DNA from: Methanobacteriota archaeon
Lineage (GTDB): Archaea; Halobacteriota; Methanomicrobia; Methanomicrobiales; Methanoculleaceae
Direction: 5' to 3'
Assembly (NCBI GenBank): GCA_023457135.1
Contig: JAEWMO010000018.1
Location: 1 to 14,516, forward strand
DNA: 14,516 nt
Each line of letters starts with the position of its first letter. Within the stretch, counting starts at the first letter, position 1. A model generated the notes under the pieces. That model ran no database searches. It had not been told where the DNA came from and was given only the letters and a program-made list of their open reading frames with translations. Of this stretch, positions 1 to 5,618 are shown piece after piece. A program made the position numbers and the translations under genes.

Positions 1-205
1 ATCATGCGGGAACTCTATGCGAGTCTCTCCTTCTTCCGTTCGACGTTCGTTGATGATCTTCTCCCCGCTGGACCCCCGGGGACGTACCTCTCCATGCCTT
101 TCAGCGGTCCGGGGATTGAGGCGAAGGCGGGGGGTGGACTGCCGGGATGAGGGCGCACGTCGCCGGAAGCACCCGGCCTGCGGATCTTCTCGCGGGACGG
201 CTGCG
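1..205. other. Leading stretch without a recognisable gene
   Basis: I see no convincing gene here. Short frames on both strands are open but have no family resemblance, no good ribosome site and no sensible codon pattern. The stretch is GC-rich like the left flank and is probably the upstream region of the molybdopterin protein gene, possibly with the 5' region of a gene lying to the left. Confidence 0.4.
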
Positions 206-217
206 GTTATTTTATAC
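206..217 (+). promoter_or_regulatory. Box A (TATA) promoter for the molybdopterin protein gene
   Basis: An isolated A/T-rich TTATTTTATA element stands in very GC-rich DNA. It lies about 55 bases before the ATG at 267, which would place transcription start near 240 with a leader of roughly 25-30 bases. A GGGGGA purine run at 255-260 serves as the likely ribosome site. Confidence 0.5.
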
Positions 218-266
218 CGGCTGGTGCCACACACCAGCAGACCCAGGAATATATGGGGGAACGTTC

Positions 267-941
267 ATGCGCACGGGTCAGATCGTGGTCTTACTGCTGA
301 TCGGCGCCATCGCCGTCCTCTATGCCCTCGATCTGGCGGGGGACGGGCAGGAGGCGACGGACCTTGAACCCGCGGAGGTGCGGGAGTACCGGGGGGAGCG
401 GCTCTCCTCGATTGCGGACTTCCGCGAGAACTCGATCCGCGGCCCGCAGTACGTGAATGCAAGCACGTATACGCTCACCGTCGACGGGCTGGTCGAGAAC
501 AGAAAGGAGTACTCCTACGACGCGCTCGTAGAACGGTTCCCTCACTACCGCAAGGCCGTTACCCTCTCCTGCGTGGAAGGCTGGGACGTCACCATCCTCT
601 GGGAGGGCATACGGGTGGGGGACCTCCTGGAGGAGGCGGGGGTGAGGCCGGGGGCGAACACGGTCATCTTCTACGCGGAGGACGGCTACTCCTCCTCGCT
701 TCCCCTCGACTATATCGAGGATGAGGACATCCTGCTCGCCTATACCATGAACAACGTCACCCTGCCGGCGGATCGGGGATTCCCCTTCCAGGTGGTGGCC
801 GAGGACCGCTGGGGCTACAAGTGGGTGAAGTGGGTGACCCGGATCGAGGTCTCCGGCGATGCGGACTACCGCGGCTACTGGGAGAGCCGGGGGTATTCGA
901 ACAACGGGAGTCTCGACCGGTCCTTCTTCGACCGGGGATAG
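267..941 (+). CDS. Sulfite oxidase/MsrP-like molybdopterin-binding oxidoreductase
   Basis: This 224-residue protein belongs to the oxidoreductase molybdopterin-binding domain family (sulfite oxidase/YedY-MsrP fold). The expected molybdenum-ligating cysteine is Cys102 in the motif SCVEGW, followed by the family-typical GIRVGDLLEEAGV, and the domain ends with KWVKWVTRIEV and YWESRGYSNNG. Residues 5-22 are a hydrophobic segment that should act as a signal anchor and place the catalytic domain outside the membrane. I chose the ATG at 267 over an upstream GTG/ATG because a purine run precedes it and the hydrophobic segment then sits at the N-terminus. There is no twin-arginine motif, which is odd for an exported molybdoprotein. 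The next gene starts nine bases after the stop and encodes a tiny membrane protein, so the two probably form an enzyme plus membrane partner. Substrate unknown. Confidence 0.85.
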   Translation: MRTGQIVVLLLIGAIAVLYALDLAGDGQEATDLEPAEVREYRGERLSSIADFRENSIRGPQYVNASTYTLTVDGLVENRKEYSYDALVERFPHYRKAVTLSCVEGWDVTILWEGIRVGDLLEEAGVRPGANTVIFYAEDGYSSSLPLDYIEDEDILLAYTMNNVTLPADRGFPFQVVAEDRWGYKWVKWVTRIEVSGDADYRGYWESRGYSNNGSLDRSFFDRG

Positions 942-950
942 GGAGGAGGG

Positions 951-1178
951 ATGGCGCGGTTCACCTGCCGGAGACTGGTCTCCCGGACCCTCCTCGCACT
1001 TACGCTCCTCTTCCTGATCAGCGGCTTCGGGATCACGGAACCGGTGCTCGTGCGGTCCCTGACGTTCGGGCTTCTCGATAAGGCGCTCTCCCAGCAGATC
1101 CACTTCCTTCTCTGGGGCCCGTTCCTGATCGTGCTGGTGCTGCACATCTACTACTCCTGCGGGGTATTCAGGAAGTAG
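951..1178 (+). CDS. Small two-helix membrane protein, possible haem-b or anchor partner of the molybdoenzyme
   Basis: This 75-residue protein has two predicted membrane helices, at about residues 10-28 and 50-68. Histidines at 51 and 65, the latter in VLVLHIYYS, are spaced about one helix length apart, and the tail is short and basic. The pattern resembles the paired-histidine helices of small cytochrome b-type proteins (DUF4405/MsrQ-like), but the protein is too short for a full four-helix cytochrome b. It may dimerise or simply anchor its neighbour. A strong ribosome site (GGAGGAG, 942-949) directly precedes the ATG, nine bases after the molybdoenzyme stop, so the two are almost certainly co-transcribed. 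Haem binding is my inference; it would be unexpected in a methanogen lineage without cytochromes. Confidence 0.7.
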   Translation: MARFTCRRLVSRTLLALTLLFLISGFGITEPVLVRSLTFGLLDKALSQQIHFLLWGPFLIVLVLHIYYSCGVFRK

Positions 1179-1190
1179 TGGTGCCGGTGA

Positions 1191-1218
1191 CAGGGAGGGC
1201 CTCTCCCCTGCCCTTTCG
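1191..1218. terminator. Hairpin between convergent operons
   Basis: CAGGG at 1191-1195 can pair with CCCTG at 1206-1210, and the stem may extend inward imperfectly. Short T tracts follow at 1213-1215 and 1222-1224. It sits in the 43-base gap between the + strand membrane gene and the - strand permease, so it may serve both as a transcription end. Confidence 0.35.
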
Positions 1219-1221
1219 TCT

Positions 1222-2190
1222 TTACCCGATAAGGAAAGCGATCAGGGGGAAGGTCACCAGGCTGACCAGGTAGGTCGCAACGACCAGGGCTGCGGCGATC
1301 CTGCCGTCGCACCCGTACCTGTCGGCGATGACGGCGGCGATGGCTCCCGACGGCACCGCAGCCTCGATGAGAAGGATGTCCTGCGAGAGGTCCGGGAGTC
1401 CTGCTGCGGAGGCTCCGGTCAGGACGAGGACCGGCTGCAGGACCATCTTGACCAGCACGACGAGCCCGAGCAGCGGGAGGAACGTCTTTGCCTTCGGAGG
1501 CCGGAGCATGAGGCCGACGGCGATCCAGACCAGCAGTTCGAGAGACTGCTGGAGTACCTCGAAGAACCCCTGGAACACGCCGGCAAAGATCTCCGCACCT
1601 CCGAGATGGAAGGAGGACAACAGGAGCGAGAGAGCGAAGCCGATGGCGAAAGCAACGAATATGGGCGTGAACAGGAATTTCCTCACGGCGGCCGGGAGAC
1701 CGACGCCTGCGGCGCCCTCATCCGCGCCGAAGTACGCCGCGACGAGGATGCCTGCCGTCGAGATGGGTATGGCTATTGCGAGCAGCCCCTCCACCAGCCC
1801 TTCGGTCATCGCCATGCTCTCGGCACCGTACACTGCGCTGATGAGCGGCGCTCCAAGCGTCGACGTGCTCCCGAACGTGCCGACGAGGATCAGGGCGCCT
1901 GTCGTCTTCCGCGGCAGCCGGAGAAGCCTGCAGCATGCGTAGATAACGAGAGCACAGATCGTGAGCGCCGAGAGAAAGATGGCGGTATGGAAGATCCATT
2001 CGACCCGGAAGGTCATGGCCACGAGGCTTGAGAAGATGACCACGGGCAGTGCGAATTCGGTGACCAGGCGGTCGAAGACCTCCTGGAACTCGTCCTTGAA
2101 CAGCCCCTTTCGCCTGAGGAGCTGGACGACGGCGACGATGATGAGAAAGATCACGACGAGCTGGATGTGGTAGGAGACAAGCTGCATCAT
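1222..2190 (-). CDS. AEC-family (auxin efflux carrier-like) permease, second gene of a tandem pair
   Basis: This 322-residue integral membrane protein has about ten hydrophobic segments, matching the membrane transport (AEC/PF03547) family in length and topology. The C-terminal region, with VPSGAIAAVIADRYGCDG followed by two helices, is typical of the family, as is the N-terminal region with FDRLVTEFALPVVIFSSL. Members export or take up organic acids, amino acids or related anions; the substrate cannot be read from sequence. Two consecutive ATG codons (2190 and 2187) are possible starts. A GGAGGGT run lies about eight bases before the first. The other permease gene ends 94 bases upstream on the same strand with no clear promoter between them, so they are probably co-transcribed. 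Confidence 0.9.
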   Translation of the reverse strand: MMQLVSYHIQLVVIFLIIVAVVQLLRRKGLFKDEFQEVFDRLVTEFALPVVIFSSLVAMTFRVEWIFHTAIFLSALTICALVIYACCRLLRLPRKTTGALILVGTFGSTSTLGAPLISAVYGAESMAMTEGLVEGLLAIAIPISTAGILVAAYFGADEGAAGVGLPAAVRKFLFTPIFVAFAIGFALSLLLSSFHLGGAEIFAGVFQGFFEVLQQSLELLVWIAVGLMLRPPKAKTFLPLLGLVVLVKMVLQPVLVLTGASAAGLPDLSQDILLIEAAVPSGAIAAVIADRYGCDGRIAAALVVATYLVSLVTFPLIAFLIG

Positions 2191-2284
2191 GGTCGGACCC
2201 TCCGTGAACGACCCGTCGCTCCCGCTGTGCTCTCCGTGGTCTTTCTCTTCTGCGTTGTTGTTCCGTTCGGGGATCGTTCGGCGG

Positions 2285-3238
2285 TCATATCATCACGAGG
2301 GAGATGAAGGGGATAGTCACGAGGCCGATCAGGTAGGTGGCGATGACCATGGTCGATGCGGTCGCACCGTCGCACCCGTACCTGTTGGCGACGATCGTTG
2401 CAACCGCTCCGGAGGGCATGGACGCCTCGATGACGAGGATCATGGTGTAAAGATCCGGAAACCCCGCGATGCCGGCTCCCAGGAGGACGAGGGCCGGCTG
2501 GAGGAGCATCTTCAGGGACACGATGACGGCGAAGACCGGCAGGAGAAGGCGGATCTGCACCGGCCGGAGCATGAGGCCGACGGATATCGCCACCAGTATC
2601 TCGAGCCCGTGGGCGAAGTAGCCAAAGAGTGTCTCGGCGAACCACGTCTGCATCAGGGCCGACGCCGGCGGGATCTGGGAGACGGCGAGACCGAGGATAA
2701 GGGCGATGAAGAGGGGCGAGTGGAGGAAATTTTTGACGATCTGCAGGAGGTCCGGCCGTTTCTTCTCGTCCCTGCTCCCGAAGTACGCGGCAATCAGCAC
2801 GCCGATCGTGAGGCCCGGGATGCAGACACCGAGTTCTCCGACCATGATGCCGAAGATCATCCCTTCGCTGCCCGGGCCGAAGGTCTGGCTCATCAGGGGA
2901 TAGGCCATGGTGGACGTGCTCCCGAACCCGGAGAGCAGCACGACGGAGCCGGTCAGCCGGGACGAGAACCGGAGGGCGTGGCAGGCCAGGTAGGCGAGGA
3001 AGCAGCAGGTAAGGACCGAGCCCAGCATGATGCCGGCGCCGATGATCTGCTCCGCCCGGATGGTGCTGGCCGCCACGGTAGAGAAGATCGTTGCCGGGAG
3101 GATGAGTTCGGTGATGAGCCGGTTGAATACCGGCTGATGGCTGTCTTTGAAGATCCCCTGCCATTTCAGGACCTGGATGAACAGGACCAGTACGAAGAAG
3201 ATAGCGACGGACTGAAGGAATAATGAGATCTGGTCCAT
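2285..3238 (-). CDS. AEC-family (auxin efflux carrier-like) permease, first gene of a tandem pair
   Basis: This 317-residue paralogue of the following gene shares the same architecture and many matching blocks, including FKD followed by VFNRLITELILPATIFS near the N-terminus and MPSGAVATIVANRYGCDG near the C-terminus. Ten or so membrane helices are expected, with a central cytoplasmic loop rich in charge (SRDEKKRPD). The ATG at 3238 has no strong ribosome site. A TTTATC element about 50 bases upstream on the - strand (near 3288-3297) may be the promoter for both permeases. Divergence across the middle region suggests an old duplication with different substrates. Function as a transporter is confident; substrate and direction are not. 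Confidence 0.9.
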   Translation of the reverse strand: MDQISLFLQSVAIFFVLVLFIQVLKWQGIFKDSHQPVFNRLITELILPATIFSTVAASTIRAEQIIGAGIMLGSVLTCCFLAYLACHALRFSSRLTGSVVLLSGFGSTSTMAYPLMSQTFGPGSEGMIFGIMVGELGVCIPGLTIGVLIAAYFGSRDEKKRPDLLQIVKNFLHSPLFIALILGLAVSQIPPASALMQTWFAETLFGYFAHGLEILVAISVGLMLRPVQIRLLLPVFAVIVSLKMLLQPALVLLGAGIAGFPDLYTMILVIEASMPSGAVATIVANRYGCDGATASTMVIATYLIGLVTIPFISLVMI

Positions 3239-3285
3239 GCTGTGTCCTGGTTTTCGCGAGAGAGCGAATAAGAGCTCGGCATTGG

Positions 3286-3299
3286 AAATGATAAATGTT
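3286..3299 (-). promoter_or_regulatory. Possible box A promoter for the permease pair
   Basis: On the - strand the sequence reads AACATTTATCATTTCC, an A/T-rich stretch in GC-rich surroundings about 50 bases before the first permease ATG. The position fits an archaeal TATA box with a short leader. No other candidate is visible nearby. Confidence 0.35.
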
Positions 3300-3302
3300 A
3301 CT

Positions 3303-3704
3303 TCAGGAGCGGGCGAATGGGGGTGTTTGGGTGCCTCTCGGCCGGATCGGTGCGCTTGCTGTGGCCTGGGGCGTGATCGAGGGGATTTCTATCCACATTA
3401 AAAGTCCTGTGCCGGAAGAGGTCTTTGCGGCCTGGCCCCGGAGAAGATCTGATGAGCGGAGGACCAGCGGGTTGAGTTCGATGAGCGTGGCCCAGACCAT
3501 CACTTCGCGGAGGAGCGGGCTCTCCATCGCGGCCCGGTAGATCACGAGGCGCCCACGTTCTTCACGGTGCACCTGGCTGGCATCCGCGAGGCTGACAGGT
3601 GGTTCGCTGGCCGAGCCCATCCCCCAGCCCGAGTAGCCGGGCGTTTGGACAGCCATCGCTCCGGCCATGCACCGGAGTGAAAGGATCTTGAACCCGGGGA
3701 CCAT
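3303..3704 (-). CDS. Uncertain open frame, no recognisable family
   Basis: A 133-codon frame is open on the - strand. I do not recognise its product, and it has no good ribosome site at the ATG at 3704. Possible internal starts exist at two later methionines (MAGAMAVQ and MESPLLREV). The most protein-like stretch is the middle, around residues 50-95, with alternating hydrophobic and charged residues. The region lies between the permease promoter and the left scar of the type I restriction locus, so it could be a decayed gene or chance. The opposite strand is also partly open here but shows no family resemblance. Treat it as low-confidence. Confidence 0.2.
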   Translation of the reverse strand: MVPGFKILSLRCMAGAMAVQTPGYSGWGMGSASEPPVSLADASQVHREERGRLVIYRAAMESPLLREVMVWATLIELNPLVLRSSDLLRGQAAKTSSGTGLLMWIEIPSITPQATASAPIRPRGTQTPPFARS

Positions 3705-3715
3705 GTGGGGACTAA

Positions 3716-3940
3716 GTGGGGATCAGGTTGTTGTGCTGCGTGACGGAGAGGCCCATCTTCGACCTCATGGACATTGTCGGCAGGACGAGTCGGACCACGT
3801 TCGGAAACTCTGCACTGAAACCGTTAATGCAGACTGGACTGATCGAGATGACCATCCCGGAAAAGCCTCAAAGCAGCAATCAGAAGTACCGTATCACGGA
3901 TATGGGTCGCGCCCTGCTTGCCGGGAGGGAGACGCCGTGA
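3716..3940 (+). pseudogene. C-terminal winged-helix remnant of an AlbA_2/Fic-type gene
   Basis: About 63 residues, from RPIFDLMDIVG (3749) to the stop, match the C-terminal winged helix found at the end of AlbA_2 (AAA_4) ATP-binding regulators and many Fic proteins. The diagnostic block is LKPLMQTGLIEMTIPEKP, then SSNQKYR and a final GRALL. Everything N-terminal to this is missing: an in-frame TAA lies just before the GTG at 3716. Such genes are common members of type I restriction loci. The stop overlaps the GTG of the hsdM fragment (GTGA), a junction that looks like an original operon. It is therefore a truncated relic of that operon. Confidence 0.7.
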
Positions 3941-4026
3941 CCGCCCGCATCACGCAGCAGCAGCTCGAATCCTATCTCTGGGGAGCGGCCGTCCTCCTCC
4001 GGGGAACCATCGATGCCGGCGACTAC
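3937..4026 (+). pseudogene. hsdM: 5' fragment of hsdM (type I DNA methyltransferase)
   Basis: The GTG at 3937 opens a frame whose first 30 residues match the N-terminus of type I methyltransferase subunits: ITQQQLESYLWGAA, then VLLRGTIDAGDY. In intact HsdM this is followed by a segment such as KxxIFxLLFLKRLSD. Here the match stops exactly after GDY and an unrelated sequence follows in the same frame. The remaining ~450 residues, including the methylase motifs, are absent. The GTG overlaps the stop of the preceding winged-helix remnant. Together with the hsdR tail at 12836-13234 in the same orientation, it marks the left edge of a dismantled type I locus. Confidence 0.75.
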
Positions 4027-4239
4027 TTCGTCATCCGCCATCCCACGCACCCGGGAACGAGCCTGATGTTTCTCGCAACGCCGCTCGCCCTCGGACCCTT
4101 CTGGGCGCTCTTCGTGTTCCTCCCCGTGCCTCATCATTCTCCGGATCTGGAACGAAGAGGAGGGTTTAGTGAGAGAACTCCGGGGTACTCGGAGTACCGG
4201 TAGAAGACGCGCTACCGGCTGGTATCCGGGGTGGTATCG
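4027..4239 (+). pseudogene. Decayed C-terminal part of an isoprenylcysteine carboxyl methyltransferase-like protein
   Basis: Directly after the hsdM fragment the same frame reads VIRHPTHPGTSLMFLATPLALGPF and onward. This matches the RHPMY-type motif and membrane helix of ICMT/PEMT-family methyltransferases. The homology then shifts frame (4130 onward gives LIILRIWNEEEGLVREL), returns to the first frame at GYSEYR (4183-4200), meets a TAG at 4201, and continues after it as KTRYRLVSGV. The family consensus here is roughly LIIRILNEEKVLLRELPGYAEYRRRVRYRLIPG. At least two frame changes and one stop therefore interrupt a recognisable tail. The family's N-terminal helices are missing. It is a dead fragment, probably brought in by recombination; the family call is from memory of the motif. 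Confidence 0.65.
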
Positions 4240-4384
4240 GCGGCGAGATGTTTCTGGTCGAGATTCTCATCGGCATAGTGCCGGGGATCATCCGCTCCGC
4301 GAGTAGCCCTTCTCGCTCCCACCGGTAGATGTTGTATCTTGAGGAGATTCGTGACGCTGTCGCATCTACGGCCCCTGTCGCCGG
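4240..4384. other. Non-coding gap before the mcrC/yhcG chimera
   Basis: I see no gene, hairpin or promoter of note in these ~145 bases. They probably contain further decayed sequence from the rearrangements on the left. No clear terminator follows the - strand chimera whose stop is at 4385. Confidence 0.3.
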
Positions 4385-4862
4385 CTATTCTTCTCCCATC
4401 TTCGGCGATTCCCCCGCGTTTACGTCATATCGTATCTTCAACTGTTCCCGCGCAACAGAGATTGCTGCCTTCAGCCTCTCCTCCAACACGGCTCTGGGCG
4501 GCAGTTCGGTCAGGTACTCCGCTACATGGATCCCGCTTCTGCCGAGCTGGAGCAGCTCGATGTGCTCCGCGGACTTTCCGGCGCATAGGATCAAGCCCAT
4601 CGGGGACTCTTCTTCCGGCCGCCGCTCATATCGATCAAGCCAGCGCAGGTAGAGTTCCATCTGACCTTTATCGGCTGCCTGAAACCTCCCGATCTTGAGA
4701 TCGATCGCCACCAGCCGGCGCAACCCACGGTGGTAGAAGAGCAGGTCGATGTAGTAATCCTCCCCATCGATGGTGATCCGCTTCTGACGCGCGATAAATG
4801 CAAACCCGGCTCCGAGCTCCAGCAGGAACCGCTCGAGCTCCCGGAGCATCTGAACATAGAAT

Positions 4863-5618
4863 TCACGGGCAATGGTGTCCTCGACCTGGAGAAGTTCTAC
4901 GAAATGGGACCCGCTCAATTCTTTCGACACTGTCGAAACAATTTCTTCGGATGGGAACAGCGCCGCAAAACGAATCATCCGGGTCAGATTCGGCTGGCTG
5001 TATCCGGGCCCGTATTCTGCTATCAATTTTTTCGACAGTGTCGAAAGAGTTCTGTATGGTGCTCGCAAACTCATGAAAGGTACAGGGGATAATGTGATGC
5101 CTGGCAGGATTTGTATAACATCGTGTGTCGATCCGTTCCCGGACGAAATGTAGTTCTTCGCTTCTTCCAACATACTCCCTGACCTGATTTGATTTGATGA
5201 GTTCAGCGAGGTTCTTCGCGAACAGCCAGACAAAGACTTCAAAGAATTCAAACTCCTCGGTATCGAGATCCGCCGTATCAATCTCGGTGATCGGGAGCGA
5301 TTCTGTGTAGGAGAGCATCTTGAGGACGTTGCCAGCGATGATAGACTTATGGGCTTCATACCCGTCGTTCTTGAAGAGTTTGGGAAGAATTTGGATTGTA
5401 AGATCTCCAACCCTGACTACGCCGATGTAATTCAGAGGTTTGAGTGTTTTCCGGCCGATTTCAAGAAAATGTTTTGTCTTGTTGAGCTGCTCGAACTCCT
5501 GGAGGGTTTCCTCCGTCAAGTACAGCACGTTCTCTGTTGCGGAGAATGAGTCGGTCTCCTGAGCCAGGTTGTACTGGTAGGAGACGTACTCAAAGAGTGT
5601 CGCAACCGTCTTGCTCAC
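4863..5618 (-). CDS. mcrC: McrC N-terminal part (McrBC restriction subunit), C-terminus replaced
   Basis: The first ~190 residues of this 251-codon frame match McrC, the partner of the McrB GTPase that stimulates GTP hydrolysis and cuts modified DNA. Landmarks are LKPLNYIGVVRVGDLTIQIL, NVLKMLSYTESLPI, the helix FEVFVWLFAKNLAELI, and REYVGRSEELHFVRERID. The homology ends near HEFASTIQN (about 5050). What follows in frame (RIRARIQPAESDPDD and onward) is nonsense, because the DNA there encodes a YhcG-type nuclease in the +1 frame. McrC's own C-terminal PD-(D/E)XK nuclease is absent. The GTG start overlaps the mcrB stop (GTGA), an intact operon junction. As written the product would lack a nuclease; losing one base in the A6 run at 5027-5032 would give a ~410-residue chimera. 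Confidence 0.75.
   Translation of the reverse strand: MSKTVATLFEYVSYQYNLAQETDSFSATENVLYLTEETLQEFEQLNKTKHFLEIGRKTLKPLNYIGVVRVGDLTIQILPKLFKNDGYEAHKSIIAGNVLKMLSYTESLPITEIDTADLDTEEFEFFEVFVWLFAKNLAELIKSNQVREYVGRSEELHFVRERIDTRCYTNPARHHIIPCTFHEFASTIQNSFDTVEKIDSRIRARIQPAESDPDDSFCGAVPIRRNCFDSVERIERVPFRRTSPGRGHHCP
4922..4938. repeat. 17-bp palindrome, copy 1 (TTTCGACANTGTCGAAA)
   Basis: The sequence reads TTTCGACA-C-TGTCGAAA, a perfect 8-bp inverted repeat around one base, inside the YhcG-like segment. A second copy with G in the centre lies at 5030-5046, 108 bases away. On the coding strand it encodes part of STVSKEL. Confidence 0.6.
5030..5046. repeat. 17-bp palindrome, copy 2, at the mcrC/yhcG junction
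   Basis: TTTCGACA-G-TGTCGAAA is the reverse complement of copy 1 (4922-4938). It sits at the point where McrC homology gives way to YhcG homology, and it overlaps the T6/A6 run at 5027-5032. It encodes STLSKK in the YhcG frame, a motif that YhcG proteins repeat naturally as STVSKEL, so part of the similarity comes from the protein. Confidence 0.6.

Larger units (their letters stand above)
4385..5074 (-). pseudogene. YhcG/DUF1016-type PD-(D/E)XK nuclease portion, fused out of frame to mcrC
   Basis: From about 5049 to the stop at 4385 this frame matches YhcG (DUF1016) proteins. First comes the end of the N-terminal helical domain (TLSKKLIAEYG, then LTRMIRFAALFP and ELSGSHFVELL). Then comes the PD-(D/E)XK nuclease core: ELERFLLELGAGFAFIARQKR, DYYIDLLFYHRGLRRLVAIDLKIGRF, then MGLILCAGKS. 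Two things are abnormal. About 70 residues usually present between FYxxM (with ERWSVR) and LRELERFL are missing, so REFYVQML runs directly into REL. The segment also has no start of its own: upstream in this frame lies out-of-frame mcrC DNA, with only a chance ATG at 5074. It is one base out of frame with the mcrC segment. The putative catalytic residues (IDLLF, IDLK) are present. Confidence 0.7.

Noticed and set aside
291..1145. Long open frame on the - strand opposite the molybdopterin protein gene
   Set aside because: It is antisense to a well-supported gene, shows biased high-GC composition without family resemblance and has no ribosome site.
2189..3223. Long open frames on both strands overlapping the first AEC permease
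   Set aside because: They are out-of-frame shadows of a clear ten-helix membrane protein; their products are highly charged low-complexity sequence typical of GC-rich antisense frames.
3679..3702. Possible tRNA 3' fragment (TTGAACCCGGGG) as a left attachment site
   Set aside because: Only a short T-loop-like match to the tRNA-Glu end; the stem does not pair and the flanking bases differ, so chance is more likely.
5027..5032. Classical -1 ribosomal frameshift at the A6 run to join McrC and YhcG frames
   Set aside because: The frame relation needs +1 (or one deleted base); a -1 slip would enter the wrong frame. Single-base indel or transcript slippage remains possible.
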